Assembly: GCF_027594865.1 (NCBI RefSeq)
Contig: NZ_CP089391.1
Coordinates: 4,804,501 to 4,868,500, forward strand
Direction of reading: 5' to 3'
DNA length: 64,000 nt
Source of the DNA: Bradyrhizobium xenonodulans
Lineage (GTDB): Bacteria; Pseudomonadota; Alphaproteobacteria; Rhizobiales; Xanthobacteraceae
Part shown: one piece after another, positions 7,253 through 15,829 of the stretch
Numbering within the stretch: position 1 is the first letter of the stretch
How the letters are laid out: the number at the start of each line of letters is the position of its first letter
Notes under the pieces: generated by a model
What the model was told of the DNA's origin: nothing
The model's database searches: none
Seen by the model: the letters and a program-made list of their open reading frames with translations, nothing else
Made by a program: the position numbers and the translations under genes

Positions 7253-7405
7253 ATGTCCATCAACCGCAATGTCCTGTTTCTGATCATTGGCGCTCTGGTC
7301 GTCACGGCGGCCGTGCTCGGCTACAACCTCTACCAGGCGAAGATGCAGCCCGACGGCCTCCAGATCAACGTCGGCCCCAATGGGCTGAAGATCCAGGGCA
7401 AGTAG
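7253..7405 (+). CDS. Small single-pass membrane protein
   Basis: A 50-residue protein: MSINRN, one transmembrane helix (VLFLIIGALVVTAAVLGYNLY, split here as residues 7-27), then a short tail with GLQINVGPNGLKIQGK. The ATG at 7253 is preceded by CAGGGAAAA. Small proteins of this type with a GLxIxVGxxGLKI tail are widespread in Bradyrhizobium-like genomes as hypothetical proteins; topology is probably N-in with the tail in the periplasm. It lies directly after the terminator at 7191, so it either has its own promoter within 30 bases or depends on read-through from the EcfG-type promoter. Confidence 0.78.
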   Translation: MSINRNVLFLIIGALVVTAAVLGYNLYQAKMQPDGLQINVGPNGLKIQGK

Positions 7406-7454
7406 ACGGAGGCTTGCGCGTCGGCTGGGGGCTTCAAAGCCCTAGCCCGACAAA

Positions 7455-7531
7455 TGGCGCGCTCGGAGAGATTCGAACTCCCGACCCTCGGAATCGAAAT
7501 CCGATGCTCTATCCAGCTGAGCTACGAGCGC
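7455..7531 (-). tRNA. tRNA-Arg (anticodon TCG)
   Basis: On the minus strand the sequence starts GCGCTCGTAGCTCAG and ends CGAGCGC-G-CCA, giving a perfect 7-bp acceptor stem with encoded CCA (7455-7457). The anticodon arm is TCGGA-TTTCGAT-TCCGA with anticodon TCG, and the T-arm carries GGTTCGAATC-like sequence (here GAGTTCGAATCTC). Anticodon TCG reads CGN arginine codons. Confidence 0.97.
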
Positions 7532-7640
7532 CCCGGCCCGGGCGTTGGGCCGCAACCGAGAAGCGCCGGACCGGCGGCTGACAGGCCAGCACATCGGACG
7601 GCGTTCGGATGGGTTCGAATTAGCAGAGAGACTGACCAAT

Positions 7641-7672
7641 AAAAAGCCCTCCCCGCCGCGTTTCGGGACGGG
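7641..7672 (-). terminator. Likely terminator of the Pro/Gln-rich protein gene
   Basis: Read leftward, GGGACGGG at 7665-7672 (as CCCGTCCC) pairs with 7648-7655 (as GGGGAGGG) with one mismatch, and is followed by a CTTTTT run. It lies 13 bases beyond the stop codon at 7685. Confidence 0.55.
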
Positions 7673-7684
7673 TCAGAGGCGCTC

Positions 7685-8221
7685 TCACCAGGTCGTGTTG
7701 AAGAGACCGAAATGGGGCTGCTGCGCCACCAGCATCATCGGCCGGCCCTGCTGCGGCGCCGGATGGGTCCGGGCCACCTTGCGCTTGGGCTGCTGCGCCT
7801 GGGTCTGCGGAGCTTGGCCTTGAGCAGGCTGGGCCTGCGCCTGAAGCTGCGGCTTCACGTCGGTCTTCTTCGCAGCGGCGGTATCGCCCTTCAGGGCCGG
7901 CGTGAACTGGGCAAATGTCTCGCGCACCCGCGCCTTGGCCGACATCTCGGCCAGCGCGGGCGACATAGCCTCCTGCGCCGGCGGTTGCGGCGCGACGACC
8001 GCGGCTGTCTTGACCACGGGAACCGCAATCGTCGGCTGGCTGGTGTCGAGCACGACGCGCTCAGGCAAATGGCGATCGGACCGGATCCGGATCAGCGGCT
8101 GATCATTGCTTGCGGTGGCAACGGCCTGCGCAACCGGCTGCGACGGCAGAACGTAATTTGCCGCGAACAACAGTGCGAGCAAGGCTCCACCGACAAAAAC
8201 GAAATACCGAAAGATGGGCAT
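7685..8221 (-). CDS. Membrane-anchored Pro/Gln/Ala-rich hypothetical protein
   Basis: A 178-residue protein with one N-terminal hydrophobic helix (FVFVGGALLALLFAANYVL, residues 8-26) acting as signal anchor. A short ordered part follows (PLIRIRSDRHLPERVVLDTS) and then a low-complexity Ala/Pro/Gln linker (QAQAQPAQGQAPQTQAQQPK) ending in a basic stretch and FGLFNTTW. No named domain. Proline/glutamine-rich periplasmic linkers suggest a protein spanning towards the cell wall or outer membrane, but this is inference. A candidate EcfG-type promoter lies at 8269-8293, so it may be stress induced. Confidence 0.78.
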   Translation of the reverse strand: MPIFRYFVFVGGALLALLFAANYVLPSQPVAQAVATASNDQPLIRIRSDRHLPERVVLDTSQPTIAVPVVKTAAVVAPQPPAQEAMSPALAEMSAKARVRETFAQFTPALKGDTAAAKKTDVKPQLQAQAQPAQGQAPQTQAQQPKRKVARTHPAPQQGRPMMLVAQQPHFGLFNTTW

Positions 8222-8268
8222 TGGCCACGCTCCGCCCCCCGCATCCCCGCGTGGGCTCTTCGCCTTAA

Positions 8269-8293
8269 AACAGGCGATACTCTAATTGGTTCC
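8269..8293 (-). promoter_or_regulatory. Possible EcfG-type promoter for the Pro/Gln-rich protein gene
   Basis: Read leftward: GGAAC (8293-8289), 16 bases, TGTT (8272-8269). The -35 is exact and the -10 differs from CGTT at one base. The predicted start is about 40 bases before the ATG at 8221, a sensible leader length. Confidence 0.45.
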
Positions 8294-8383
8294 TACCACC
8301 CAGCCATTGGTTCAAATGGCAACGCCAGGTTTTTCAGCCAAGCCCCTCGGAGGGTAACTTTTCCGCTACCGGAAATGCCGTCC

Positions 8384-8953
8384 TTATGCGCGCCGTGCCG
8401 CGACAAGCGAACACTTCGCCTGATCGGCATTGACGTTGACGACGCCGACAGGAATGCGCGCAAAGGTCTTGCGGCTCTTCATCGTCACCGTATCCGCAAG
8501 CACACGGCTGCGGTCGGTGAGATGGCTGCCATCGCGCCGCGTGAATGCGCAGACGATCTCCAGATCCTTTACGGCATAGTCATTGTCGTTTCGCAGCGTG
8601 AATGTCACCAGCGCCTTCGAGCCGAGGCCGCCGCGACGCCAGGTCTGCGACGAAATTCTGAGACGATCGAGTTCTGCCGCAGCCGGGGCCTGAGCCTGGG
8701 TCACCGGCGAGACTGACGGTCCCGCGTCACGCGAAGGAGGCGGTTCAGTCGCCACGTCGGACTTCACCGGTTCAGCGCTGTTGCCCTTGGAGGGCGGCAG
8801 GAGCATCCAGATGCCGCAACCGACGATGATGGCCGCCATCAGCCACAGCAGGCTTCGGCCAAAGGCGACGCTCGCGATCGTCACGATCCGCGCCAGCCGC
8901 TCGCTGCTTCCCGCAAAACGTGCCAACCCGATCCGGTCAAACCTGGCGTTCAT
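8384..8953 (-). CDS. Membrane-anchored protein with an FxLYD-like beta domain
   Basis: A 189-residue protein. Residues 1-33 are cytoplasmic, a transmembrane helix spans about 34-52 (LLWLMAAIIVGCGIWMLL), a Pro/Ser linker follows, and the last ~90 residues form a beta-rich domain (LGSKALVTFTLRNDNDYAVKDLEIVCAF ... split motif, then TMKSRKTFARIPVGVVN). The 'N.....V.D..I.C.F....G' pattern resembles FxLYD-type periplasmic domains, whose role is unknown. No operon partner. The start at 8953 gives a compact N-terminus. Confidence 0.78.
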   Translation of the reverse strand: MNARFDRIGLARFAGSSERLARIVTIASVAFGRSLLWLMAAIIVGCGIWMLLPPSKGNSAEPVKSDVATEPPPSRDAGPSVSPVTQAQAPAAAELDRLRISSQTWRRGGLGSKALVTFTLRNDNDYAVKDLEIVCAFTRRDGSHLTDRSRVLADTVTMKSRKTFARIPVGVVNVNADQAKCSLVAARRA

Positions 8954-9124
8954 GGTCCATCACCGACAGCGGCCGAAGCGACGGACTCGGTCGCTATTTA
9001 CCCTAATCCGGCAGACGAACTAAGGTTCCCGCGCTCGTGCCGAGTCGGCAAGGACGGTGGCGATCACCACCTGAGGCCGCTAACATGCGCTGCAACATCG
9101 AAGACCCCGTTGGGAGAACATGAA

Positions 9125-9511
9125 ATGCCTGTCGTCGTCACTTGGGACCACGTCCATCTGCGCAGCCCCGATCCGGAGGCCACCGCGGCCTGGCTGCGGG
9201 ACATCCTCGGCGGCGAGATTGTGCAGGCGCCCGGACGGATAGACGTGAACCTCGGCGGCGCAAAGATCTTCATCGCGCCGCTCGAGGGCCACAACGCCGT
9301 CAGCCCGCCGCCTCCGCACCCGCATCAAGGCCTCGACCATTTCGGCCTCACGGTGAAGGACATCGACGCCGTCGCGGCCGAGATCAAGGCCAAGGGCGTC
9401 ACCTTCACACGCGAGCCGACCACGATCCGGCCCGGCGTCCGCATCTGCTTCATTCGCGGCCCGGAAGGCATCTCCATCGAGCTGCTCGAGCGCGACAAGA
9501 AATACGCCTGA
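9125..9511 (+). CDS. VOC (glyoxalase/bleomycin-resistance) family protein
   Basis: A 128-residue single-domain VOC protein with two beta-alpha-beta-beta-beta modules: WDHVHLRSPDPEATAAWLRD at the start and LDHFGLTVKDIDAVAAEIKAKG in the middle. Metal-ligand candidates are the His of DHVHL and HFGL and the Glu of ISIELLE near the end, the usual 2-His/1-Glu pattern. The family covers lyases, dioxygenases and resistance proteins; substrate cannot be told. The ATG at 9125 is chosen because GGGAGA at 9112-9117 lies at ribosome-binding distance. Confidence 0.9.
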   Translation: MPVVVTWDHVHLRSPDPEATAAWLRDILGGEIVQAPGRIDVNLGGAKIFIAPLEGHNAVSPPPPHPHQGLDHFGLTVKDIDAVAAEIKAKGVTFTREPTTIRPGVRICFIRGPEGISIELLERDKKYA

Positions 9512-9561
9512 CGCGGCGCCGCATCCAATGCCGGCGAGAGGCCGGGCGCGCTGTCGCCCGG

Positions 9562-10059
9562 CTAAGTCATGCTACCGGGCATGAAGCAGCGGATGGCCAC
9601 GCCCGTGTAGCCGTAGATCGGCCACACCATGGTCCGTCCGACCCGGTTCGGCTCCGAGATCACGGCTTCCTCGGGCACGTCGACCCAGATGAGTTCCTGC
9701 TTCTGGCCGTCGAGCCCGTAGCCGTAGCGCGGGACGCGGACACGGTAGTGCCCGTCCTTGCTCTCCCAGTCGGTATCCGAGAGCGCCGAGCCGTCGGCAT
9801 CGGAGCAGCACGGTCCCTTGCCGCTGCGCAGGCCGTCGAACCAGGCCTTCAAGTCGGCATTGGTGTTGACGAACTGGCCGCGGTCGCGCGCGTGCCCGAA
9901 CGGGGCTGCGAGTGCGATCAAGGCCAAGACGCAGGCGAGGCTCGCCACGCGTCGCCAGCGTGTCGCGGTGCCGGTCCGCCGTTGTCGTGTTTCGCAAATC
10001 GTGGGACGCACACTGTACAGACGCGGCTCATCGCCGCCGGAATCGATCCAGTTGCTCAC
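9562..10059 (-). CDS. Secreted hypothetical protein
   Basis: A 165-residue protein starting with GTG at 10059 (AGGA eight bases upstream). After a 35-residue basic leader there is a hydrophobic segment (VASLACVLALIALAAPFGHA) that looks like a signal peptide; a downstream start would give a more typical signal. The mature part has CCSDADG and a RVRVPRYGYGLDG segment, and ends with GYTGVAIRCFMPGSMT. This small periplasmic family with a CC motif and 'D.YRV...' strand recurs in Bradyrhizobium as hypothetical. Function unknown. It converges on the VOC gene, with a GC hairpin at 9541-9562 between the stops. Confidence 0.75.
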   Translation of the reverse strand: MSNWIDSGGDEPRLYSVRPTICETRQRRTGTATRWRRVASLACVLALIALAAPFGHARDRGQFVNTNADLKAWFDGLRSGKGPCCSDADGSALSDTDWESKDGHYRVRVPRYGYGLDGQKQELIWVDVPEEAVISEPNRVGRTMVWPIYGYTGVAIRCFMPGSMT

Positions 10060-10318
10060 GTTTGTCCTGCTCCAGCACCCCGCGGCCAGTGCAACAATGG
10101 TTATGCATTTCGCGGGCCAACTTGATTCGCAACGACTGGCCTCGCGTCATGATCAGACCGTCATGGCGGTGTCATAGACAAGCCGGGACAACTACGGCTC
10201 GCGGCAGCCGACTCGCACGGCCGGCCGGCAAACTGCCGCGTTGCGCGAGCGGATGCGCTTTGGCATAAAAGCGCTACCGGTTACGTCATTGGGCGATGGC
10301 GGCCGGCCTCGGGACGTT

Positions 10319-10672
10319 ATGAAGAACGGCCTCTATTCGATTCACGTCAACCTGCTCGATGGTCGAGTCGGCAAGGGCAGCGGCGTCATTCTCTTTCGCG
10401 ACGGCAAGATCCTTGGCGGCGATGCCTACCTCTATTACACCGGCAGCTACGTCGTGAAGGACGACCACACCTTCAAGGGCGAGGTGCTGGTGCAACGGCA
10501 CACTTCGCCGCGGGGCGATGACAATCCACTGTTCGGCGGCCCCGCGCCGGTCGGCATCGGCGTCAGCGGCACCTACACGGACACCCGCGCGGAGATGACG
10601 GGCACGGCGCTCGTCGGCAAGGCCAGCCTGATTTTCGGTGCGACGCTGCACAAGCTCGCGGAGGCCGACTAG
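10319..10672 (+). CDS. GrlR-family regulatory protein
   Basis: A 117-residue beta-barrel protein matching the GrlR/T3SS-negative-regulator family: MKNGLYSIHVNLLDGRVGKG at the start, then GVILFRDGKILGGDAYLYYTG, and a C-terminal GTYTDTRAEMTGTALVGKAS. GrlR in enteropathogens binds and blocks the activator GrlA; the fold is lipocalin-like. In soil bacteria the family occurs without a nearby GrlA, and no activator or type III secretion gene is seen in this window. The ATG at 10319 is chosen since upstream codons do not match the family. Confidence 0.82.
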   Translation: MKNGLYSIHVNLLDGRVGKGSGVILFRDGKILGGDAYLYYTGSYVVKDDHTFKGEVLVQRHTSPRGDDNPLFGGPAPVGIGVSGTYTDTRAEMTGTALVGKASLIFGATLHKLAEAD

Positions 10673-10746
10673 GCCGCGCCGCCGCGAGCGGCCGAAAACA
10701 AGTCGCGGCGGCCCCTGCTGACATCCCGCGCAATAGGTCTTATGCA

Positions 10747-11451
10747 GTGAGAATGCCTGGATCGTGGACATATCGCCCATGGGAACGCGGCTCGGCGATC
10801 GAGCTGGGTCACCTCGCGGCGACAAAGGCTGCCGCGCTCGCGTATCACGTTCACCCGGATGTTCAAGTCGCCGCCGTGATCGAAGGATGGCGCATGTACA
10901 TGACGGCGTTCGGAGAGTTTTGCGCCACCATCGGCGATATCGTCGTCATCCCCGGGGGCGTACCACATGCCTCGTATGGTGGCCCCGGCTCGATCGTCAC
11001 CCATCTGTACGTGCCGAGCGATCATGCAGCGGTGAGAGAGATCTCGGGGCCGCTCCGCATCCGCCACTCGCTAGCGACCTCGCCAGACGAGATACTCGAT
11101 GCGATCGGCTCGCACGACCCATGGCCGAGAGATCCCGTGCTGCCTGCGCGACGTGCCGCGCTAACGGAGCTGGTTTCGTGCGAAGGCCTCGACATCCGCG
11201 CGTCAGCAGCACGGCAAGGCCGATCGACCGACGGCTTCATTCGGCGGTTCAAGCGAGAGGTCGGGATGACCCCTGCTGCCTATCGCCTTGTGTTGCGACT
11301 GGCCTCGGCACGCTCGCGGTTGAAGCGCGGCGACACCGTCGCCGACGTGGCTTATGCCGGCTCGTTCTCCGATCAGAGTCACCTTGGTCGCCTGTTTCGT
11401 CGCGCTTACGGCGCAACGCCGGCCGCCTATCGTTCGGCTTTCGCGGAATGA
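10747..11451 (+). CDS. AraC-family transcriptional regulator (cupin N-domain)
   Basis: A 234-residue regulator. The N-terminal cupin half has LAYHVHPDVQVAAVIEG and DIVVIPGGVPHASYG, a sugar/metabolite-binding type barrel with histidine pairs. The C-terminal half has two HTH units, ending with DTVADVAYAGSFSDQSHLGR and RRAYGATPAAYR, the typical AraC signature. A GTG start at 10747 has AGG nine bases upstream; an ATG two codons later is possible. It precedes a small DMT transporter by 79 bases on the same strand, a likely target. Confidence 0.9.
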   Translation: MRMPGSWTYRPWERGSAIELGHLAATKAAALAYHVHPDVQVAAVIEGWRMYMTAFGEFCATIGDIVVIPGGVPHASYGGPGSIVTHLYVPSDHAAVREISGPLRIRHSLATSPDEILDAIGSHDPWPRDPVLPARRAALTELVSCEGLDIRASAARQGRSTDGFIRRFKREVGMTPAAYRLVLRLASARSRLKRGDTVADVAYAGSFSDQSHLGRLFRRAYGATPAAYRSAFAE

Positions 11452-11530
11452 GGCGGTCGATTTCATTCCAGACGTGAATCGGCCCCGGTCGTTAAGCTGG
11501 CTCCACCTCTGCATTCATTGCGAGCTGCGC

Positions 11531-11971
11531 ATGAACCTCCTGGCATCTTTCGTGGTCCTGTTTGCGGGCCTAAGCCTCGCCCTCCAGCAAGTGCTGAACG
11601 CTGGCCTTGGCAATGCCTTGCAATCAGCGAGGTGGGCGGCGTTCGCGAGTTATCTTGGCGGAACAATCGCCTTGCTGCTGGTTCTCGCCGCGCTGCGCGA
11701 GCCGATTCCCGCTGGCCCCTTGGCCGGACGAGCTCCCTTGATCGCATGGACCGGGGGAATTTTCGGCGCGATCTTCATCGTGACCAGCATCTTCATGGTG
11801 CCGCGCCTTGGCGTGGCGACGGTGTTGACGTTGATCGTCGTCGGTCAGTTGCTCGGTTCGTTGGCGTTCGACCACATCGGTATGCTCGGCCTGCCGCAGC
11901 ATCCGGTCAGTTTGACACGCGCACTGGGCGCCGGCTGTCTCGTCCTCGGCGCAGCTCTCGTTCGCGGGTAA
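11531..11971 (+). CDS. DMT-family transporter, YdcZ/DUF606 type
   Basis: A 146-residue membrane protein with about five helices, the half-size DUF606 (DMT_YdcZ) layout. Motifs: LSLALQQVLNAGLGNALQS in helix 1, GGIFGAIFIVTSIFMVPRLG in the middle. Such half-size proteins work as dimers. The ATG at 11531 begins directly with the first helix. It follows the AraC regulator on the same strand, so an AraC-controlled exporter is a reasonable inference. Substrate unknown. Confidence 0.88.
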   Translation: MNLLASFVVLFAGLSLALQQVLNAGLGNALQSARWAAFASYLGGTIALLLVLAALREPIPAGPLAGRAPLIAWTGGIFGAIFIVTSIFMVPRLGVATVLTLIVVGQLLGSLAFDHIGMLGLPQHPVSLTRALGAGCLVLGAALVRG

Positions 11972-12023
11972 AGATCGCCCGCAGTGCCGGCTTGCTGCCG
12001 CGTCAATGCGACCGCGGGGCTGG

Positions 12024-14711
12024 TCACTCCGCCGCCTGTTCGAGCGGCGCTACGCGCGGCAAAATGATCTGGATGCGCGTGCCCTCGCCCGGCTCGGAAT
12101 CGAGATCGAGCCGCCCGCCGAGCCGGTTGGTGACGATGCTGTAGACGATGTGCAGTCCGAGGCCGGTGCCGCCCTGATCGCGTCTCGTGGTGAAGAACGG
12201 ATCAAACGCGCGGCGGCGGACGTCGAGCGACATGCCGCAGCCGTTGTCCGAGAAGATGATCTCGACATTGTCCTTGCCGGACTCGCGCACCTGGATGTCG
12301 ATCGTCCCCGGCCGGCCGTCCGGGAAGGCGTGCGCCACCGAATTGAGAAACAGGTTGGTCAGCACCTGGCCATATGGGCCGGGGTAGCTGTTCATGGTCA
12401 GATCCGGCTGACACTCGACGTTGAGCGTCAGATTGTGCTTGCGCAGGCCCGGCCGCAGACTCATCACCACCTGCTCGGTGAGGTCGCCGAGATCGAAGCT
12501 GCGCTGGTCCGAATAGTTGCGGTCGGCCGCGACCTGCTTGAACGACTGGATCAGCTCGGCAGCGCGGTTGAGATTGGAGACGAGCTGCGAGGACGCGTCG
12601 CGGCTGGTGTTGAGGAAGTCGTTGAGCGTGGAGCGGCGGAGCTCGCCGCGCTCGACCTCTGACGTGAACATCGCGGTCTTGCGCTCCAGCGCGGAGGCAA
12701 CCGTGAGGCTGATGCCGACGGGATTGTTGACCTCGTGTGCGACGCCCGCAACGAGCCGCCCGAGCGCAGCCAGCTTCTCCGCCTCGATCAGCGAGGCCTG
12801 GGTCTCGCGCAGATTGCGCAGCGCGGTCTCGGCGGATTCCTTGGCTTTGCGCATCTCCTGCTCGCCACGCTTGCGCTCGCCGATGTCGAGCGCCACGGTG
12901 ACGATCCGCTCGATCTCGCCCTCGGCATCGAGCAGCGGCAGCTTGTTGACCAGCCATTGCCGCATATTGCCGGAGGCGTCCTTATACTCCTCCTCGTAGA
13001 AGCCGAGTCCCTTGCGGAGCTTGAGCACCCTCTTGTCGCTCTCGTCGGACTTGGCCGCGCCATAGCGCGACATCAGGTCCGCCGTGGTGCGGCCGAGCGC
13101 ATCGCCGGGCTCGATGCCGAAGATGCCGGCCATGTAGCGGTTCATCAGCACGTAGCGCAGGTCGCGGTTCTTGACGTTGATGACCGCGGGCACGGTGTCG
13201 ATGACCTGCTGGAGCAGGCGCCGTCCTTCGGCAATGGCGTCTTCCGCCCGCTTCTGATCGGTGATGTCGCGCAGCGTGCCCTCGTAGCGGACGATGTTGC
13301 CCGCCTCGTCCCGCACGCCGGTCGCGCTGTCTGAGAGCCACAAAATGTTGCCGCTGCGCTGGCGCACCTGGTACTCGAACTCACGCACCATGCCGTCGCG
13401 CGCCATCAGCCGCTGATATTCGTCACGCGCCTCGGGACTGACGTAGATCGTGTGGGCGATGTCGTTGATGCTGTCGATCAGGTGCTGCGGGCTGTCATAG
13501 CCCATCATCCGCGCCAGCGCCGGATTGGCGTTGAGGAGGTCGCCGGCCGGCGTCGTGACATAGATGCCGTCGATCGACCCCTCGAACAGTTTGCGATAGC
13601 TCTCTTCGGCGAGGCGCTGCTCGGTGAGCGCGCGTACCGCCGCCTCGCGCGCCGTGTCGGCCTCCTCCAGCGCGCGGCGGAACACTTCGGCCGCCCGCGC
13701 GATGTCGCCGATCTCGTTGTCGAGGTCGGCCGACGGGATCGAGGTGTTCTTCTCGCCCGCCGCGAGCGCGCGGATCGATCTTGCGATCTTCGCAAGCGGC
13801 CGGACCGTCCGCCGCACCACGAAGGCGGCTGCGACCATGCCGATCAGCACGCCGATGGAACCGAGCACGATGCTCTGCCACCGTGCTTCCGTCAGCGTGC
13901 GCGCGAAATCGCGCGACAGCACGTGGCCGCGCCGGGCGCTGACCTCGCGCAGCAACTCGGTGACGCGACCGATCAGGCGGCCCTCGGTGCCCAGCACCTC
14001 GCGGTCGATGTCGGCGATCTGCCGCTCCCGGACGGCCACGGCCATAATGGCTTCGGCGTAATCATTGACGGCCGACTTCAATCTGGCGTCGGCAATGTCC
14101 ATCGCCCGCATCCCCTCGGCGGCCTGCTCGGCCGCAGACGGGTTGCGCGCGAGCAGCCCGAGTGCAATCCGGCTCTGCGCCTCCGACAGGCGGGAGGCCA
14201 GCTCGCGGTCCGCTGTGGCGCCGACGGCCACGTCGAACCGGTCGCGCAGCGGCGGCAGGCCGGCAAGGAGCTGGGCGCGGCGGTCGATCAGGGTCGAGAT
14301 CCGCTCCAGGCCATTGCGATAGGTCGCAAGGCGTTCGGTGACCCCGTCGATCATGTCCTGCTGCTCGGGTGCGAGCTCGATGCGGGTCTTCTTCAGGATA
14401 TCGCTGAGCGTCGAGGCCGCCTCGCCGACTTGCTGGAACTGGATGCCGGCGCCGGGATCGGTGACGAAGTCGCGCGCGGCGAGCCGCAGCTCGTTCATGC
14501 GGCGGTCGATATCCTCGGCGAGGTCGCCGACGCTTTGGAGCCGCTGCAACTCGGCGAAGGTCGTGTCGATGTGCCGGATCGCGATCACGCTCGCGGTCGA
14601 GGTGACGATGATCACCGCCAGCACCAACAGGAAGCTGCCGAAGGTGAGCTGGCCGATGGAGAGCGAAAATGTTCGCTTTTTCTCAGGGGTCGGCGTCAAT
14701 TCGGCGGACAT
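12024..14711 (-). CDS. Membrane sensor histidine kinase (HAMP-PAS-PAS-HisKA-HATPase)
   Basis: An 895-residue kinase. Transmembrane helices at about 21-45 and 281-300 bracket a helical periplasmic sensor of about 235 residues. A HAMP domain follows (300-352), then two PAS domains with PAC (370-490, 495-612) and a histidine kinase core. The phosphoacceptor is His659 in GVAHEVNNPVG; the ATP lid carries DNGCGM and GGTGLGLHIVYSIV. The helical sensor with repeated heptads resembles the TorS/CHASE3-like all-helical type. There is no receiver domain and no response-regulator gene adjacent, so it is an orphan in this window. Signal unknown. Confidence 0.93.
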   Translation of the reverse strand: MSAELTPTPEKKRTFSLSIGQLTFGSFLLVLAVIIVTSTASVIAIRHIDTTFAELQRLQSVGDLAEDIDRRMNELRLAARDFVTDPGAGIQFQQVGEAASTLSDILKKTRIELAPEQQDMIDGVTERLATYRNGLERISTLIDRRAQLLAGLPPLRDRFDVAVGATADRELASRLSEAQSRIALGLLARNPSAAEQAAEGMRAMDIADARLKSAVNDYAEAIMAVAVRERQIADIDREVLGTEGRLIGRVTELLREVSARRGHVLSRDFARTLTEARWQSIVLGSIGVLIGMVAAAFVVRRTVRPLAKIARSIRALAAGEKNTSIPSADLDNEIGDIARAAEVFRRALEEADTAREAAVRALTEQRLAEESYRKLFEGSIDGIYVTTPAGDLLNANPALARMMGYDSPQHLIDSINDIAHTIYVSPEARDEYQRLMARDGMVREFEYQVRQRSGNILWLSDSATGVRDEAGNIVRYEGTLRDITDQKRAEDAIAEGRRLLQQVIDTVPAVINVKNRDLRYVLMNRYMAGIFGIEPGDALGRTTADLMSRYGAAKSDESDKRVLKLRKGLGFYEEEYKDASGNMRQWLVNKLPLLDAEGEIERIVTVALDIGERKRGEQEMRKAKESAETALRNLRETQASLIEAEKLAALGRLVAGVAHEVNNPVGISLTVASALERKTAMFTSEVERGELRRSTLNDFLNTSRDASSQLVSNLNRAAELIQSFKQVAADRNYSDQRSFDLGDLTEQVVMSLRPGLRKHNLTLNVECQPDLTMNSYPGPYGQVLTNLFLNSVAHAFPDGRPGTIDIQVRESGKDNVEIIFSDNGCGMSLDVRRRAFDPFFTTRRDQGGTGLGLHIVYSIVTNRLGGRLDLDSEPGEGTRIQIILPRVAPLEQAAE

Positions 14712-14836
14712 TGGTGCGTTTTAAGGACCGGGCTACTGGAGACCCAATATACGACGTATTGCGGCCCCGGGGGAACATGCCTCTGGCCGCCAAATATCCT
14801 TAATATCGCGGACCCGCCGCCCTTCTCCCCTTCCGA

Positions 14837-15751
14837 TTATGATGTTTTGACGCTTGTCCGCCGCCGGGCCGGGATGGTCATGGCGGCAACGCCGAGGACG
14901 ACGCAGGCAAGGCCGATCCAGGCGGTCTGGCTCAGGCTTTCGCCGAGAAAGGCGACGCTGATGGCGACCCCGATGGGGACGCGCAAATACGCCTGCGCCG
15001 TGGTCCCGACCGACCCCAGGGTCTGGATCAGGCGGAAGTAGATCGCGAACGCCGCGGCGGTCGAGAACACGGCCAGCGCGAGCAGCGCCAGCACCGAGCT
15101 CAGCGACGGCGACAGCGTCCAGGGCTGCTCAACCACCAGCGAGGCCGGGATCAGGACCGCGGCGCCCGCCAGCAGCGAGCCGGCGGCCGGCGCCATCGGG
15201 TCGAGGCCTTTGAAGCTGCGGCCGAAGATCGCGGCGCAGGCATAGCAGATGGTGGCGGCGACGATCGCCGCTTCCGCAATGATGCCGCTGCCGATGTCAT
15301 GGAAGGCATCGACGCCGACGATCAGCAGGATGCCAGCCATGCCCGCCACGACGCCGAACAGCTTTCGCGGAGTCGTGGCCTCGTGCCGAGTCACGACCGC
15401 TGTGAGCAGGAAGGTGAAGATCGGCCCGGCCGAGTTGAGGATGGTGGCGAGCGCGGCATCGACATGGCGCTCGCCCCAGGCGATCAGCGTCCAGGGAATC
15501 ACGCTGTTGAGCACGGCCTGGAACGCGAAGCGCTGCCATGTCGCGGCATCCGTGGGCATCCTGATTCCCCACGCCGACATGATCGCAAGCAGCAGCAGGC
15601 CTGCAATCGTCGTGCGGGCCGCGATCAACGTGATCGGCGGGATGGTGGCGACGCCGAGCTTGATGAAGGTATAGGAGCCGCCCCAGAGCGTTGCGAGCGC
15701 GACCAGCAGCGCCAGCTCGACGGCGATGTTGGTGTCCTGCCGGTTGTCCAT
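14837..15751 (-). CDS. EamA/DMT-family transporter
   Basis: A 304-residue protein with about ten helices in two EamA repeats. Motifs: LVALATLWGGSYTFIKLG in helix 1, NSVIPWTLIAWGERHVDA in the first repeat. The start at 15751 (MDNRQDT) has GGGACG upstream; the open frame extends 18 codons further without support. It follows the Nudix gene by 78 bases in the same direction and may be the last gene of that leftward run. It is distinct in sequence from the EamA protein at 2581. Substrate unknown. Confidence 0.9.
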   Translation of the reverse strand: MDNRQDTNIAVELALLVALATLWGGSYTFIKLGVATIPPITLIAARTTIAGLLLLAIMSAWGIRMPTDAATWQRFAFQAVLNSVIPWTLIAWGERHVDAALATILNSAGPIFTFLLTAVVTRHEATTPRKLFGVVAGMAGILLIVGVDAFHDIGSGIIAEAAIVAATICYACAAIFGRSFKGLDPMAPAAGSLLAGAAVLIPASLVVEQPWTLSPSLSSVLALLALAVFSTAAAFAIYFRLIQTLGSVGTTAQAYLRVPIGVAISVAFLGESLSQTAWIGLACVVLGVAAMTIPARRRTSVKTS

Positions 15752-15829
15752 GATGCGTCCCGTCCCGATGTCAGGGACGGAACCTAGCGCGTCCGCGCTC
15801 GTCAATACTTCGTTCTCTATCGAAGTATC

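Noticed and set aside
7442..7642. Open frames on both strands over the tRNA
   Set aside because: They are translations of the tRNA-Arg gene (MARSERFELPT-type spurious protein).
9541..9562. GCCGGGCG/CGCCCGGC hairpin between convergent genes
   Set aside because: It has no U-run on either strand, so I do not call it a terminator.
13452..15041. 529-codon open frame on the plus strand
   Set aside because: Antisense to the histidine kinase, with no protein-like motif.
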